Shown here piece after piece: positions 32,602-43,134 of a stretch of 64,000 nt of DNA. Below the pieces are notes generated by a model. It saw only the letters and a list, made by a program, of their open reading frames with translations, made no database searches and was not told the origin of the DNA. A program made the position numbers and the translations under genes. How positions within the stretch are numbered: position 1 is the first letter of the stretch; each line of letters opens with the position of its first letter. The DNA comes from Trichormus variabilis 0441 (lineage in GTDB: Bacteria > Cyanobacteriota > Cyanobacteriia > Cyanobacteriales > Nostocaceae). The stretch covers positions 2,424,001 through 2,488,000 of the forward strand of contig NZ_CP047242.1 in the NCBI RefSeq assembly GCF_009856605.1, given 5' to 3'.

Positions 32602-34206
32602 CTACCATTGAGACAAGCGTTGTTGGTAGTAATCAACAATTTGGCTAGCAACATCCGATATGCTGAGTCCATCTGTTTGCAGTTCAACTGCATCTGCTGC
32701 TTTTTGTAGAGGGGAAACTTTGCGAGTGCTATCTTTCCAATCGCGTTCAGCGATGTCTTTTTCTAGCTGTTCTAGACTTACTTCTGGTTGACCTTGTTTT
32801 TGAAAGTCTTGCTGGCGACGACGAGCGCGTTCACCCACAGAGGCGGTTAAAAAGATTTTTACTTCAGCGTCAGGAAATACGTGAGTACCAATATCTCTAC
32901 CCTCTGCTACCAGTCCACCCCGTTTACCCCAGCGTTGTTGTTGCTTTACTAGGGCTTCACGTACAGCAGCTTGAGCAGCGATCGCCGATACTTGAGAAGT
33001 CACTTCAATCGTGCGAATATCCTGGGTAACATCAGTATCATTAATCCAAACACGCACCGGAGATTGTAAATCTTGGCTAGGAGTCAGCTCGATTTTACAG
33101 TTGTTAGCTAATTCAGCGATCGCACAATCATCGTCAATAGCAATACCCTGTTGTAGCACCAACCAAGTCACAGCACGATACATCGCTCCTGTATCTAGAT
33201 ACACTAAACCGAGTTTAGTTGCTACTTGACGAGCCACGGTGGATTTTCCCGCCCCGGCTGGCCCATCAATAGCGATGATAGGTTGGCGATCGCGCAAAAT
33301 GGTATTGTCAATCAAACGTGTAGAGCCAAGACGAGCAGCGATCGCCAGCATTCCTTCCTCCTGAATTTTATCTAATGGCATTAACGTAGTCGGTTCAACC
33401 AATTCTATATATTCCACTAAAACACTACTAACCTTGGCTAATTCCTGCCGTACCACTTCTCGCAACCTACTGCTATAGCGGACACCTGCCTTAAATGCAG
33501 CCTCAGCTTGCAGCAAGCCACGATACAATACTGCTGCTTGCTGTTTTTCTGGAGCAGTTAAATACTGGTTGCGAGAGCTACAGGCTAAACCCGACGCTTC
33601 CCGCACAGTGGGACAAGCAACAATTTCTACAGGCAAATTTAAATCAGCCACCAGCCGTTTAATCACAGCTAACTGCTGACCATCTTTTTGACCGAAATAA
33701 GCTCGGTCAGGTTGTACCAAGTTCAAAAGCTTGGTCACAATCGTCGCCACACCCTGAAAGTGACCTAACCGAGAATGACCACACAAGCCAGATATCATAA
33801 CAGATGGAGGGATTACTTGTGTAACTTGAGATTCTTGTATATTTTTCTGAGGTATGCCTAATTCTTCCGGAGAAGGGGCAAAAATCGCATCAACTCCCGC
33901 TTGCTCGCACAATTGTCGGTCTTGTTCTAAAGTGCGGGGATACCTTCCATAATCCTCATTTGGGCCAAATTGCAGAGGATTGATAAAAATACTCACAATT
34001 ACAGTAGAGTTTTCGTGCCGCGCCCGTTCAATCAGGCTCAAATGGCCTTGATGTAAACTCCCCATTGTTGGCACCAAGCCAATTGCAGTCTGATACCAGC
34101 TAGTCATACTATCTAGTATCTGTTCTTCTGATGCTGTCAGCTGACTTTCCCAGCGACGTTTATTTAAATAGCAGCGTAAAGCCGCAACTGTTGTCAACAG
34201 GCGCAC
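32602..34206 (-). CDS. panC-cmk: Bifunctional pantoate-beta-alanine ligase/cytidylate kinase
   Basis: A 534-residue fusion found in cyanobacteria. The N-terminal part (about 1-305) is pantothenate synthetase, joining pantoate and beta-alanine with ATP: GLVPTMGSLHQGHLSLI (about 43-59), VSIFINPLQFGPNED (about 71-85), GVATIVTKLLNLVQPDRAYF (about 152-171), SSRNQYL (about 210). The C-terminal part (about 310-534) is CMP kinase: P-loop IDGPAGAGKSTVARQVA (about 315), YLDTGAMYRAVTW and AEGRDIGTHVFPDA. Both active-site sets are intact. Its own terminator follows, so it forms one unit; the upstream neighbour rlpA is 162 bp away. Confidence 0.95.
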   Translation of the reverse strand: MRLLTTVAALRCYLNKRRWESQLTASEEQILDSMTSWYQTAIGLVPTMGSLHQGHLSLIERARHENSTVIVSIFINPLQFGPNEDYGRYPRTLEQDRQLCEQAGVDAIFAPSPEELGIPQKNIQESQVTQVIPPSVMISGLCGHSRLGHFQGVATIVTKLLNLVQPDRAYFGQKDGQQLAVIKRLVADLNLPVEIVACPTVREASGLACSSRNQYLTAPEKQQAAVLYRGLLQAEAAFKAGVRYSSRLREVVRQELAKVSSVLVEYIELVEPTTLMPLDKIQEEGMLAIAARLGSTRLIDNTILRDRQPIIAIDGPAGAGKSTVARQVATKLGLVYLDTGAMYRAVTWLVLQQGIAIDDDCAIAELANNCKIELTPSQDLQSPVRVWINDTDVTQDIRTIEVTSQVSAIAAQAAVREALVKQQQRWGKRGGLVAEGRDIGTHVFPDAEVKIFLTASVGERARRRQQDFQKQGQPEVSLEQLEKDIAERDWKDSTRKVSPLQKAADAVELQTDGLSISDVASQIVDYYQQRLSQW

Positions 34207-34368
34207 AAAAAAATACCCCTAGTTCCTCATTGAACCTCTCCCCCGTTAGTTTATATCTGAAATAGGGGTAAGAGATGAGTGAACTAGAGGAATTGGGGAT
34301 TGGGTATGAAGAATTGGGTACTGGGTAGTGGGGGATGCTGGTCTCCTGCTTTTCCCAGTCTCTAATCC

Positions 34369-35484
34369 CTATCTTCCCAAAACTTCAATCCTTACTGGTG
34401 CAACACCACTACCGATCATTCCTAGCAGTCTGGCTGCACCTGTGGATAAATCAATCACTCGGCCACGAGTAAATGGCCCCCGGTCGTTGATACGCACCAC
34501 TACAGAACGACCATTACGGGTATTGGTAACACGGACTCTTGTGCCGAAAGGTAAGCTACGATGAGCAGCCGTCATGGCTTCTGGATTAAATCTCTCACCA
34601 GTAGCGGTTGGTTTGCCAGCAAACCCATCTCCATGTCCATAAAAGGAAGCTATCCCTTGGAAACTAAGTCTGATACTGCTAGCAATTCGCTGCGGCAGAT
34701 TTGCTATAGGGTTTGAGGAACGTTTTGGTGAGCGTGCTGGTAAATTAGCGATTTCTTTGAGAGGCGAAGCATTACCTAAAAGTCTCCGCAGACGATTAGT
34801 TGCTTGCAGCGCATCGTTAGCAAGATTGTTGGTGGAATCTGCTAGCCTTGTGTTTTGATTAATTTCCACCAATTCTTGATTATTGAATTTGATGGTATAA
34901 CGCTCTAACTTTTGTTGATTGGAAGAACTTTTATTTTGAGATTGAGAGGCAACTAATGAAGAGTCTTCGCCCTTCCAACTTACGGTAATCTGGTCAGCTT
35001 TGACATTATTTCTGATGAGCTGGTTGATTTTTGCTGCTACTAAACTAGCTCTTTTAACTGGATCGTCATTTTGCGAACGGTTCTGGATTCTGGCATCCGC
35101 TAAATTCCCCAGACTTGCCACCTGAACTGATTTCTCAGTATTAAGGGCGTACGATTGCACGCCCTCAGTATCTCCAATTGCTCCTACTTTTGTCTCCACG
35201 CTGGCAACTGGGTTAGAACTTACAAAGGTGAGAACTGGAATTTTCCGAATAAATAGGGTTGCCGCCCTACGACCTCCAAGATTATGGGGATGAATGCTCG
35301 TAATCACAGCATCCGAGGTTCTTTTCCCTTCTGATGATTGAAACTCTCCTACCTTGACTACATCACTAGCTAGAATTTGCTCAGCTGGTGCTGTAGCTTT
35401 AGTAGTTTGAGTCCGACCGACTGCGGGCGTACCCAAAACAGTTACAGATAGGGCAACAATAGTCCACAAATGTCTTTGATTCAT
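34369..35484 (-). CDS. RlpA-like double-psi beta-barrel lytic transglycosylase
   Basis: A 371-residue exported protein. Signal peptide 1-25 ([20 protein letters not shown]). Residues 30-270 are a Ser/Asn-rich region with no family I can name. The last 95 residues are the RlpA domain: [56 protein letters not shown] and [20 protein letters not shown]. RlpA proteins cut denuded peptidoglycan strands at the septum; no SPOR domain is seen, so the site of action may differ. The 162 bp to panC-cmk hold only repeat fragments. Confidence 0.88.
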   Translation of the reverse strand: MNQRHLWTIVALSVTVLGTPAVGRTQTTKATAPAEQILASDVVKVGEFQSSEGKRTSDAVITSIHPHNLGGRRAATLFIRKIPVLTFVSSNPVASVETKVGAIGDTEGVQSYALNTEKSVQVASLGNLADARIQNRSQNDDPVKRASLVAAKINQLIRNNVKADQITVSWKGEDSSLVASQSQNKSSSNQQKLERYTIKFNNQELVEINQNTRLADSTNNLANDALQATNRLRRLLGNASPLKEIANLPARSPKRSSNPIANLPQRIASSIRLSFQGIASFYGHGDGFAGKPTATGERFNPEAMTAAHRSLPFGTRVRVTNTRNGRSVVVRINDRGPFTRGRVIDLSTGAARLLGMIGSGVAPVRIEVLGR

Positions 35485-36309
35485 GCGTCCGATTTTTAAA
35501 GCGACTGTAGAACAGCAGTTTTGTTAACTCATAAGAATTTGCTTCACTTTTAGTGGCAACTCCTAAAAATGCAAACTCGTTCCGCTTTCACTTTCCGTTT
35601 TATAACTCGCATCAGACTAACATGAACTTCTGGCGTTGGGGATCAGGGTTTTATCGTAGGGATCGGCGCTTTTCCCAAATTTGTTTTCTGATAATAAGCT
35701 TGAAACCTTGTTCAAATGCGGATTTTGCCCATGTAGCGTTTTTTTCGATCTACCAAGGTTTTCTTAACAAAACTTAACAATTTCCTGGATAAAAATTGCC
35801 CTAGAAATTGCCATAGATGGAAGTAATATTCCTTAGGCGATAAGTCTTTTCTTATACTTATCAATTTATCTGATAGATATTATAACAATCAATTATATTA
35901 CAAAAGAGTAATGTTAAACCTACTGAGCTAAATTATGTTTATATTCCCTTTATATTAGCTTACACCTGATATATGTCAACAGTTACAGAGATAAATATTT
36001 TAGGGACAAATACTCATGAGTATTTATCCTCAGTTAATTTTTATGATACATAGATATGTAATACTACTCTCAAATTAGTAAAAAAACGTGATGCCGATGA
36101 CAATCGACCACAGTAAAGCTAAGTAAAAAAAACTGCTGACATTTGTAGCTTATTTATTTTTAAGTAAAACCTGAATTATATAGTGAGATAATGAAAAACT
36201 GGGCGTTAGTTTGGGTAGAGCAATTTATCAATGTATAAAATATAACTTTTACTCCAAAAGCCCCAAATTACTTAATAAAACGCAATTTTTGAGAGCAAGC
36301 TATTAGCTG
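35485..36309. other. 825-bp AT-rich divergent region
   Basis: Between rlpA (minus) and glsA (plus). No gene or named repeat is visible. It is AT-rich and should hold both promoters; the short inverted repeat TACATAGATATGTA occurs near 36050. I did not find a GTA-N8-TAC NtcA site. Confidence 0.5.
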
Positions 36310-37314
36310 ATGAGCGATCAAGCCAATCAAGGAGATTTAGAAATACGTCCCTCTCCCCTATTAACGGTGATCAACGATTTGCATTCTAAATACAAGTCAC
36401 TGAAAGAAGGGATAGTAGCGAACTACATACCAGAACTGGCCAAAGTCAACCCAGACCTGTTTAGTATTTCCATCGTTACAGTGGACGGTCAGGTTTATCA
36501 GGTAGGAGATTATCAACAACTATTTACTATCCAGTCTATTTCTAAAGTTTTCGCCTACGGACTAGCACTAGAAGATCATGGACGGGATTATGTGTTGACT
36601 AGAGTTGGTGTAGAACCAACGGGTGAAGCATTTAACTCCATTATTTTAGATGAGCAATCGAAGCGACCTTATAACCCAATGGTAAATGCTGGGGCGATCG
36701 CCACCACCAGTTTAATCAAAGGGGCTGGGGCAACGGAACGCCTCAATCGAGTACTGGAAATGTTTCGCCGATATATTGGTCATGATGTATTTGTTGATAT
36801 TTCCGTATTTACCTCCGAACGCAGTACAGGACACCGTAATCGGGCGATGGCACATCTCATGCTCAACTTTGGCATGATAGATAGAAATCTAGAAGAAGCA
36901 TTAGACCTATATTTTCAGCAATGTGCCGTGATGGTTAACTGTCACGACCTGGCCGTGATGGCCGCCACCTTGGCGAACAGGGGGGTGAACCCAGTCACAG
37001 GAGAACAAGCGGTAAATAGTAGATATATAAAAGATATCCTCAGCGTTATGTACACCTGTGGGATGTACAACTTTGCAGGAGAGTGGGCTTATAAAGTCGG
37101 TATTCCGGCAAAAAGCGGTGTTTGTGGGGGAATTATGGCAGTTGTCCCCAATCAGATGGGAATTGCCGTGTTTTCTCCACCTTTAGATATTCGAGGTAAC
37201 AGTGTGCGAGGAGTGAAGGTGTGTGAAGAACTGTCTCAGCAGTTGGGCTTACATCTATTTGAATGTGTGAAAGTGGAGAATGGAAAATGGGGAGTAGGGA
37301 ATTGTGAGTGTTGA
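36310..37314 (+). CDS. glsA: Glutaminase A
   Basis: Hydrolyses glutamine to glutamate and ammonia. The 334-residue protein has the serine-dependent beta-lactamase-like fold: catalytic SxxK in [16 protein letters not shown] (about 74-89), [12 protein letters not shown] (about 103-114), [16 protein letters not shown] (about 123-138), MFRRYIGH, and the C-terminal [18 protein letters not shown] (about 262-279). The last residues ([12 protein letters not shown]) are encoded by GGAGAATGGAAAATGGGGAG-type repeat sequence and are unlike the family, so the end was probably altered by a repeat. The next gene is convergent, 28 bp away. Confidence 0.92.
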   Translation: MSDQANQGDLEIRPSPLLTVINDLHSKYKSLKEGIVANYIPELAKVNPDLFSISIVTVDGQVYQVGDYQQLFTIQSISKVFAYGLALEDHGRDYVLTRVGVEPTGEAFNSIILDEQSKRPYNPMVNAGAIATTSLIKGAGATERLNRVLEMFRRYIGHDVFVDISVFTSERSTGHRNRAMAHLMLNFGMIDRNLEEALDLYFQQCAVMVNCHDLAVMAATLANRGVNPVTGEQAVNSRYIKDILSVMYTCGMYNFAGEWAYKVGIPAKSGVCGGIMAVVPNQMGIAVFSPPLDIRGNSVRGVKVCEELSQQLGLHLFECVKVENGKWGVGNCEC

Positions 37315-37342
37315 GTTGTTCCCCTACTCCTTGTTTTCTGGT

Positions 37343-38578
37343 CTATTTCCTCAACAACAAATAATAGAGTGAACCATGACCACCTGTCACACCTGCGCGA
37401 TCGCCTGCTTGTTTCCCTGTTCCCATGAAGTAATCTACTCTCCCTGGGCCTTTGATGGCATTACCAGTATCTTGATCTAATACATAGCGGCTGACAGTGC
37501 GATACTCCATTCTTCCACCATCATCTGAGGGAAAGGGAATAGAAGTATGAACAAGTGCCAGTGCGCCCGGAGGCATTAAAGATTTGTCGGTGGCAATAGA
37601 ACGTTCTGCTGTTACTGGTACGTTTATACTACCAGTGGCTGGTCTACTACCAGTTTCTTGGAAGAAAACAAATCTTTCCCAACGTGGTAAGTAGTTATTT
37701 AACTCCTCTGGTTGTTGGCGGAAGAAACTGATCATTTTTGGTAGTGTCATCCCCGACAAGGGAAGTTTGCCATCTTTGGCCAGTTCTCGCCCAATACTAG
37801 TCCAAGGGTAATCGGTTCCACCTGCATAACCGATCGCAGTTCGTTGTCCATTAGTTAATTGAATTTGGGCAGAACCTTGAATTTGTACAAAGTACGCATC
37901 TAGGCGATCGCTAAACCAGAGCAATTCTGAACCACGCAATGGGCTATTATCTCCTTGTAAACCGTCTTCACCTTCCAGTTCTAATCTTGTTGGGTGTGGT
38001 TTAGACCATTGCTTGAAGTTAGATGGTAAGCGATATACAGGATATTTATATACAGAAGTTCTGACACGACTAGCTCTATAAACTGGTTGATAGTAGGAAG
38101 TAAACTTAACAGTACCCTTGCCGTCATTACCTACAGACTGGTAAAAAGCAAACTCTCGTCGCACCGCAGCTTGCAGTTGGGCTGGAGTTTTAGAATTGAC
38201 AACTAGTTGACGGAAACGTAATAAACTCCGCCGTACCCGATCCAGCGTGATTCCTCTAACTGGATAATTCTGATAAATTCGTTTGGCGGTATTCGTTTGT
38301 AAGTAACGCAGACTATTGTCAATTGACGCTAATAGCGCTTTGCGGTCGCTTGTTCTACCTACACCAAAAATTTGCTCATCGAAACCCAAACAAGGATTTT
38401 GGGTAACACAATTGTTACCAATTTCTACAAGTTTCAGGGGAGTCCGAGTTACAGGCGAAGGTAGTTCAGGATTGCTAGGGAGTGGTGACGGGACATCAAT
38501 CACCTGGGCTACTGCGATCGGATTTACCAAAGCAATTCCCAGACTCAAGGAAAACAAAGCAAGGGTTTTTCTCATCAT
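37343..38578 (-). CDS. mltA: Membrane-bound lytic murein transglycosylase A (MltA)
   Basis: Cuts the glycan strand of peptidoglycan with 1,6-anhydro product. The 411-residue protein has a signal peptide (MRKTLALFSLSLGIALVNPI), a central MltA barrel (about 155-310: VKFTSYYQPVYRASR, YFVQIQGSAQIQLTNG, IGYAGGTDYPWTSIG, FFQETG) and a C-terminal 3D domain (VSRYVLDQDTGNAIKGPGRV, DYFMGTG, AGDRAG) containing the catalytic Asp. The ATG directly follows the TAA stop of the small upstream gene, so the two are translationally coupled. Confidence 0.93.
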   Translation of the reverse strand: MMRKTLALFSLSLGIALVNPIAVAQVIDVPSPLPSNPELPSPVTRTPLKLVEIGNNCVTQNPCLGFDEQIFGVGRTSDRKALLASIDNSLRYLQTNTAKRIYQNYPVRGITLDRVRRSLLRFRQLVVNSKTPAQLQAAVRREFAFYQSVGNDGKGTVKFTSYYQPVYRASRVRTSVYKYPVYRLPSNFKQWSKPHPTRLELEGEDGLQGDNSPLRGSELLWFSDRLDAYFVQIQGSAQIQLTNGQRTAIGYAGGTDYPWTSIGRELAKDGKLPLSGMTLPKMISFFRQQPEELNNYLPRWERFVFFQETGSRPATGSINVPVTAERSIATDKSLMPPGALALVHTSIPFPSDDGGRMEYRTVSRYVLDQDTGNAIKGPGRVDYFMGTGKQAGDRAGVTGGHGSLYYLLLRK

Positions 38579-38833
38579 TTAGTTGAATCTTTCAACACTA
38601 GAACTAAAAACAGGTTCTACTCGGATCGCTACAATCCGGGAAGGGCGTACAACCATATACTCCCCTTGAATATTCTTGATGGGTACGCTAATAAAGTCAC
38701 TAGAACCAGATTTGGGTACTAGTTCGCCACTATACCATTTTTGGAATTCCTGAATAGTGGGAAACCGTACTTCTTCTCGATGACCACTTTCCAGCATCAT
38801 GTGTACGGCGTATTCGTTTGGAGTTCTCGGCAT
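38579..38833 (-). CDS. Small conserved hypothetical protein upstream of mltA
   Basis: An 84-residue protein without a signal peptide or membrane segment. Visible parts are PNEYAVHMMLESGHREEVRF, an FQKWYSGEL loop and a C-terminal MVVRPSRIVAIRVEPVF strand region that suggests a small beta-rich fold. Its TAA stop abuts the ATGATG of mltA with no gap. It looks conserved but I know no family; by context it may belong to cell-wall metabolism. Confidence 0.75.
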   Translation of the reverse strand: MPRTPNEYAVHMMLESGHREEVRFPTIQEFQKWYSGELVPKSGSSDFISVPIKNIQGEYMVVRPSRIVAIRVEPVFSSSVERFN

Positions 38834-39069
38834 AAGGTTGAATCCCTTAAAATATGTTCAACCTATTGTTAACCACGTTACACCAGAATGAAAAGGGTAA
38901 GCATACGGGAGCAAGATTTACTTTTCGGGGAGAGATGACAATTAGAAACTCATGACACATTACTCCTGATGGTTCTTCTCTTCCCGCCTATGACGGTTAC
39001 TCAACTGGAGACGGTTCCCAGAAGTGGGAAATAGGGGTACAGGGGTTTAGTGATAACTCTTTCTTTCCC

Positions 39070-39119
39070 TTACACCCTCACACCCTCACACCCTCACACC
39101 CTCACACCCTCACACCCTC
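39070..39119. repeat. Octamer array ACACCCTC x6
   Basis: Six tandem copies of CACACCCT-type 8-mers directly next to the stop codon of the permease gene (39122). Same family as the TACACCCT arrays at 21818 and 42558. Confidence 0.85.
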
Positions 39120-39121
39120 TT

Positions 39122-41068
39122 TTAACCCCCAACATGAATGGCTGGTCTTCTGTGTGGATTCTTTTCTGCACGGCGTAGAACTTCACGGGTGACTACAGCA
39201 ATATCACCTTCACCAAACAGGATGAAACGTAGCAAATATTGGATGGGGTTTCCTTCTACCCAACCGAAATAAGCGTGAGGAATTTTATCTGTTTGGTCAC
39301 GTATATATAGAAGTAGGGCTGCAATGGCGTTGGGTACGGCTGCACTCTCAGCTCGGAGGATGCGATAAGCTCCGACTTGCACGCCTTTTACTTTGATGAC
39401 ATCGGCAAAATCGGAAGCATCGGATACAATGATCTCTAAGAACAGGATGGGATCGGTGGGTGGAATGTGATTGTCTTCACGTACTTCTGTCTCTTTTAAA
39501 AAATACTCTTGTTCATCGCCATCATTCAATCGATTGGCAATCAGGCGGATTGCACCTTGACTTTCTTCAACAATAAATTGATGAGCCAGTTCGTCAACTT
39601 CGATTTGCTCTACTCGCAATTCTGTTGACCGCCAAACGCGGGAAACTAGGGAAGTAAAAATGATGGCGCTGATGAAGAAACCAGCGATTCTAATACCCTC
39701 CGGCCTTTCAATAATATTGACGATAGTCGTATATATAAATACTAAGGTGATGCTACCAAAGAGAAATTGACCTTTTGTGGATCTTTGACGGTGGGCGGAT
39801 AGGGTGACAGCAAAGGCGGCTGAACTGATTAAAACTAACACACCTGTGGCGTAAGCTCCCCCTTGGGCTTCCACGTTGGCGCGGAAGATAATTGTGACGA
39901 CAAAGGCGATCGCTGTATAGACTAAAACTAAAGGTCTTGCTGCTAATGCCCAATTGGGAGCCATACCGTAACGTGGCAAGTAGCGAGGCACAATATTGAG
40001 TAGTCCCGCCATTGCGGATGCACCTGCAAACCACAAAATGGAAATTGTGCTGAGGTCATAAATTGTGCCAAAGCTGTTACCTAAATATAGATGTGCCAGA
40101 TAAGCTAAGGCGCGCCCATTAGCTTTGCCGCCTGTAGCAAATTCGGCTGCGGGAATCAACAAAGTTGTGACAAAGCTGCTGGTAAGCAAAAAGAAACTCA
40201 TAATTACCGCCGCCGCCGTTAGTAACTTGCGAGTATTGCGAATACGTCCACTAGGGTGTTGGGGTGTATCACTGCTACTACCTTGTACCAGAGGCATAAC
40301 GGTAACGCCAGTCTCAAAGCCTGATAAACCCAGTGCCAACCTGGGGAATAACAACATAGATAGGCCGATGACGACGAAAAAATTTGAGTGACGGGCAAAA
40401 ATTGCCGTTTGCCAATTAGCGATCGCTGATGGGTAAATGAGAACTTGATACAAGCCAACGCCAATTACAATTAAATTTAACAGCAGATATACGCTTACCA
40501 AAACGACGGCAATACCGATTGCTTCTCGAAAACCTCTCAAAAAAACCGTCCCTAGTAATGCTACTAGTACAAGAGTGATGGGAATGCTTTGATTATGAAA
40601 TAGATTTGGGACGAGGGGATTTTCGATGATATGGGCTGTAGCATCAGCAGCCGAGAGAGTAATCGTAATGATGAAGTCTGTCGCCACAAAACCGAGCAGG
40701 CACAATACGAGTAATTTGCCTTGCCACCAAGAAAGCAAATGCTCCAACATGGCAATAGATCCTTGTCCATGTGGACTTTTACTAGCAATGCGACGATAAA
40801 TGGGCAATGCACCAAAAAGTGTTAGTAGAACTAAAATCAGCGTCGCTATCGGAGAAAGAGCGCCGGCTGCTAGTGCCGCAATACCTGGTTGATAACCAAG
40901 GGTAGAAAAATAATCTACGCCAGTCAAACACATGACCTGCCACCAGGAATGCTTGCGGTGGGCTTCTTCCTTACGGTAAGGGCCTTCTTTCTCTTGTCTA
41001 TCTTCTTCCAGCAACCAGTCCATCAACTGTCTGCCGAGTCGTTGTGTAGAAGTAATTAGTTTAGCCAT
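39122..41068 (-). CDS. APC-superfamily permease with C-terminal soluble domain
   Basis: A 648-residue transporter. Residues 1-45 are cytoplasmic and charged, then about 12 membrane helices from [20 protein letters not shown] (about 51) to about 465 ([20 protein letters not shown]). Segments such as [20 protein letters not shown] (about 237-256) are typical of amino-acid/cation APC permeases. The last 160 residues (from about 480) are soluble, with [20 protein letters not shown] and an alpha/beta region reminiscent of the regulatory tails of KUP/KimA-like potassium importers. Cargo is not determinable: amino acid or potassium. Its stop is 2 bp from an octamer repeat array. Confidence 0.82.
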   Translation of the reverse strand: MAKLITSTQRLGRQLMDWLLEEDRQEKEGPYRKEEAHRKHSWWQVMCLTGVDYFSTLGYQPGIAALAAGALSPIATLILVLLTLFGALPIYRRIASKSPHGQGSIAMLEHLLSWWQGKLLVLCLLGFVATDFIITITLSAADATAHIIENPLVPNLFHNQSIPITLVLVALLGTVFLRGFREAIGIAVVLVSVYLLLNLIVIGVGLYQVLIYPSAIANWQTAIFARHSNFFVVIGLSMLLFPRLALGLSGFETGVTVMPLVQGSSSDTPQHPSGRIRNTRKLLTAAAVIMSFFLLTSSFVTTLLIPAAEFATGGKANGRALAYLAHLYLGNSFGTIYDLSTISILWFAGASAMAGLLNIVPRYLPRYGMAPNWALAARPLVLVYTAIAFVVTIIFRANVEAQGGAYATGVLVLISSAAFAVTLSAHRQRSTKGQFLFGSITLVFIYTTIVNIIERPEGIRIAGFFISAIIFTSLVSRVWRSTELRVEQIEVDELAHQFIVEESQGAIRLIANRLNDGDEQEYFLKETEVREDNHIPPTDPILFLEIIVSDASDFADVIKVKGVQVGAYRILRAESAAVPNAIAALLLYIRDQTDKIPHAYFGWVEGNPIQYLLRFILFGEGDIAVVTREVLRRAEKNPHRRPAIHVGG

Positions 41069-41196
41069 TAAACACAGTTTTGTTACAAAAATAAAGAATA
41101 TTGTTTTCTTTGTGCCTCTGTATCTTTATTAGTAAAAAAAATTATTTTAAACCAAATTTTACAGAAATTATAATTGTGATACTTTTCAACAAAAAA

Positions 41197-41673
41197 CTAA
41201 GTCATTTCGTACATTTTTTTATGTTTAGCTAAAAGCTGGAGATATTTATCATTTGTTTTTGCTGCTAGCCACTTAGTTTTAAATATTGCTGCTGATTCAG
41301 CTTTGAGGGGGTCTACATCATAGGGTAAAATTTCTCTCTTATCATGAGTTTTTTCTGAAGATTGCTGCTTATACTTCCTCCCACTTTTATGATTAGCATA
41401 ACGGCGCGATCGCGTATATCCCATTTGCAAAAACTTTCTTGCCATGTCCGCACCAACAAAATCATCTTTGTCTAAATAATCAAGAAAAATTGCGTAGATT
41501 TTTTCACTCGATTCCCTAGCAATATTAGGTGTTTTAAATCGCCAGTAGGGAAGAATTTCTGATTTATATGGCTCAACTAAAAGTACACCCTGTTCACCTT
41601 TGCCAACTCGATAGAGTTCAGGATGTTGGCGAAAGTCGAGATTTTTATAGTCTAAAGAATAATCAAAAGCCAT
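41197..41673 (-). CDS. DUF4385 family protein
   Basis: A 158-residue protein with the DUF4385 pattern as I recall it: FDYSLDYKNLDFRQHPELYR at the start, GEQGVLLVEPYKSEILPYW (about 26-44), DDFVGADMARKFLQMGYTRS (about 70-89) and a basic RRYANHKSGRKYK stretch. The family has no known function. No signal peptide, membrane segment or metal-binding cysteines. The region between it and the permease gene (128 bp) is AT-rich. Confidence 0.8.
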   Translation of the reverse strand: MAFDYSLDYKNLDFRQHPELYRVGKGEQGVLLVEPYKSEILPYWRFKTPNIARESSEKIYAIFLDYLDKDDFVGADMARKFLQMGYTRSRRYANHKSGRKYKQQSSEKTHDKREILPYDVDPLKAESAAIFKTKWLAAKTNDKYLQLLAKHKKMYEMT

Positions 41674-41749
41674 GATTGTTTTTTATCATGGATAATAAAC
41701 TCTCAAAATATAGTTACACTTCCATCCATGTAGGGAAATTTCTACTGCT

Positions 41750-42214
41750 ATGGTAACTACTCCTCAATCCCTAAACAGCTTACTTTCACCGGGTAATCTG
41801 CGGAGAGTGCATCACATTGCTCTCAATGTTAAAGATATGCAGGCTTCTCGCCATTTTTACGGTACTATCCTGGGATTACATGAACTCACAGGTGATGAAG
41901 TACCAGCCACTTTGGTGGAACTTGTCGCTAGTGGAAAAGTTGCTAACTTCGCCACCCCCGACGGTACAATTCTAGACTTATTCTGGACACCTGAATTAAC
42001 ACCACCAAACCCAGACCCAGAACAAAGTTTTACTAGAGCATACCATCTAGCATTTGATATTGATCCTGGGTTATTTGAGCAAGCCGTGGCAGTTGTGCGA
42101 GAAAATCAAATTGCGATCGCTCATGGCCCCGTCACTCGTCCTACTGGTAGAGGCGTTTACTTCTACGACCCCGACGGCTTCATGATTGAAATTCGCTGCG
42201 ACCCACAGTCATAA
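41750..42214 (+). CDS. VOC (glyoxalase/bleomycin resistance-like) protein
   Basis: A 154-residue vicinal-oxygen-chelate protein with two beta-alpha-beta modules: RVHHIALNVKDMQASRHFYG (about 19-38), ELVASGKVANFATPDGTILD (about 59-78), YHLAFDIDPGLFEQAVAVV (about 100-118) and the C-terminal VYFYDPDGFMIEIRCDP (about 137-153). Metal-ligand positions (His21 or His22, Glu148) look conserved. It may be a lyase or dioxygenase; substrate unknown. Divergent from the DUF4385 gene. Confidence 0.82.
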   Translation: MVTTPQSLNSLLSPGNLRRVHHIALNVKDMQASRHFYGTILGLHELTGDEVPATLVELVASGKVANFATPDGTILDLFWTPELTPPNPDPEQSFTRAYHLAFDIDPGLFEQAVAVVRENQIAIAHGPVTRPTGRGVYFYDPDGFMIEIRCDPQS

Positions 42215-42426
42215 ACTAGCAAATAAAAAATATTAAAATCTAAAATTCATTGATGTTAGTAAAGGCGCAGAAGTCAGCCTAACTGTTAGATTGGGCTAAC
42301 TTCTGCTACACTCCTTGCATATATAAAAAATAACAGCGTTTAAAGTCTTTTGACTGCCAAATTGCCACAAATCTGCTTCCGTACTTATCAAATTTAATAC
42401 AGCAAAAACACTGAAGTTGGATACAT

Positions 42427-42622
42427 TAGGACTTACGCATGAAAATGAAAGATCAAGGGTTTGAAGAAGGGTATAGGGGTATAAATCAATTCAAAATTCA
42501 AAATAGCCTGCGGCAAGGCTTACGCCAACAAAATTCAAAATAAATGTTTGAAACCCCTACACCCTTACACCCTTACACCCTTACACCCGGTCTCAACAGA
42601 CAACTTGTGTGCGTAAGTCCTA
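42427..42622. mobile_element. MITE with TAGGACTTACGCA ends, copy 2
   Basis: Ends TAGGACTTACGCA and TGCGTAAGTCCTA are perfect 13-bp inverted repeats, flanked by the direct repeat TACAT (42422-42426 and 42623-42627). It is longer than copy 1 (22420-22548) because it holds a GCCTGCGGCAAGGCTTACGC block and a TACACCCT array (42558-42588). No gene is visible in 42215-42737. Confidence 0.8.
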
Positions 42623-42737
42623 TACATATAAAAATATTCCGGGGCTGATGCTTCAAGGCAAAGTAGTATAATTTTCCCGGCTCTGATATTGCCTGTCCAA
42701 AGGCTGGAGCTAACAATAAAAATCTAGGTTTGTGCTT

Positions 42738-43106
42738 ATGTTAAATCCTGTAGTGACGATCGCCATCTTTCAAAAGCAACCCAATCCTCAAGTATTTTCA
42801 GCAGGACAGGTCATCTTTGAAGAAGGACAAGCGGGTGATTATATGTACGGTATTGTAAAAGGAGCCGTTGATTTATTGATCAATGGTAAGGTTATAGAAA
42901 CAATCGAGGCTGGGGAAATATTTGGTACAGGTATATTAGTAGGAGTTAATCATCGGAATTATACAGCGATCGCTCAAACTGATTGTCAACTAGCTTACTT
43001 AGATGAGAAAAGGTTCTTATTCGCTGTCCAAGAAACACCAATGTTTGCTCTCAATGTCCTGAGAAATTATTCAGAACGTCTCAGTCGTTTGCAGCGTTTA
43101 GTTTAA
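42738..43106 (+). CDS. Stand-alone cyclic-nucleotide-binding domain protein
   Basis: A 122-residue CRP/FNR-type sensor domain without a DNA-binding domain. FSAGQVIFEEGQAGDYMYGI (about 20-39) is the family's first half, IETIEAGEIFGTGILVG the phosphate-binding-cassette region (though lacking the RxA/TxA signature that binds cAMP phosphate) and YLDEKRFLFAVQETPMFALN the hinge helix. GTG at 42732 would add two residues. The alpha carbonic anhydrase gene starts 28 bp downstream, so the two may form an operon in which this protein acts as a signal receiver or partner subunit. Confidence 0.82.
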   Translation: MLNPVVTIAIFQKQPNPQVFSAGQVIFEEGQAGDYMYGIVKGAVDLLINGKVIETIEAGEIFGTGILVGVNHRNYTAIAQTDCQLAYLDEKRFLFAVQETPMFALNVLRNYSERLSRLQRLV

Positions 43107-43134
43107 TATCACAGTATGTTTCAACCGCAGGAAA

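Noticed and set aside
35485-36309. NtcA-type binding site (GTA-N8-TAC) upstream of glsA
   Set aside because: I searched by eye and found no properly spaced match, so nitrogen control is not claimed.
39070-39119. Possible CRISPR array
   Set aside because: Units are 8 bp in direct contact without spacers, and no cas gene is nearby.
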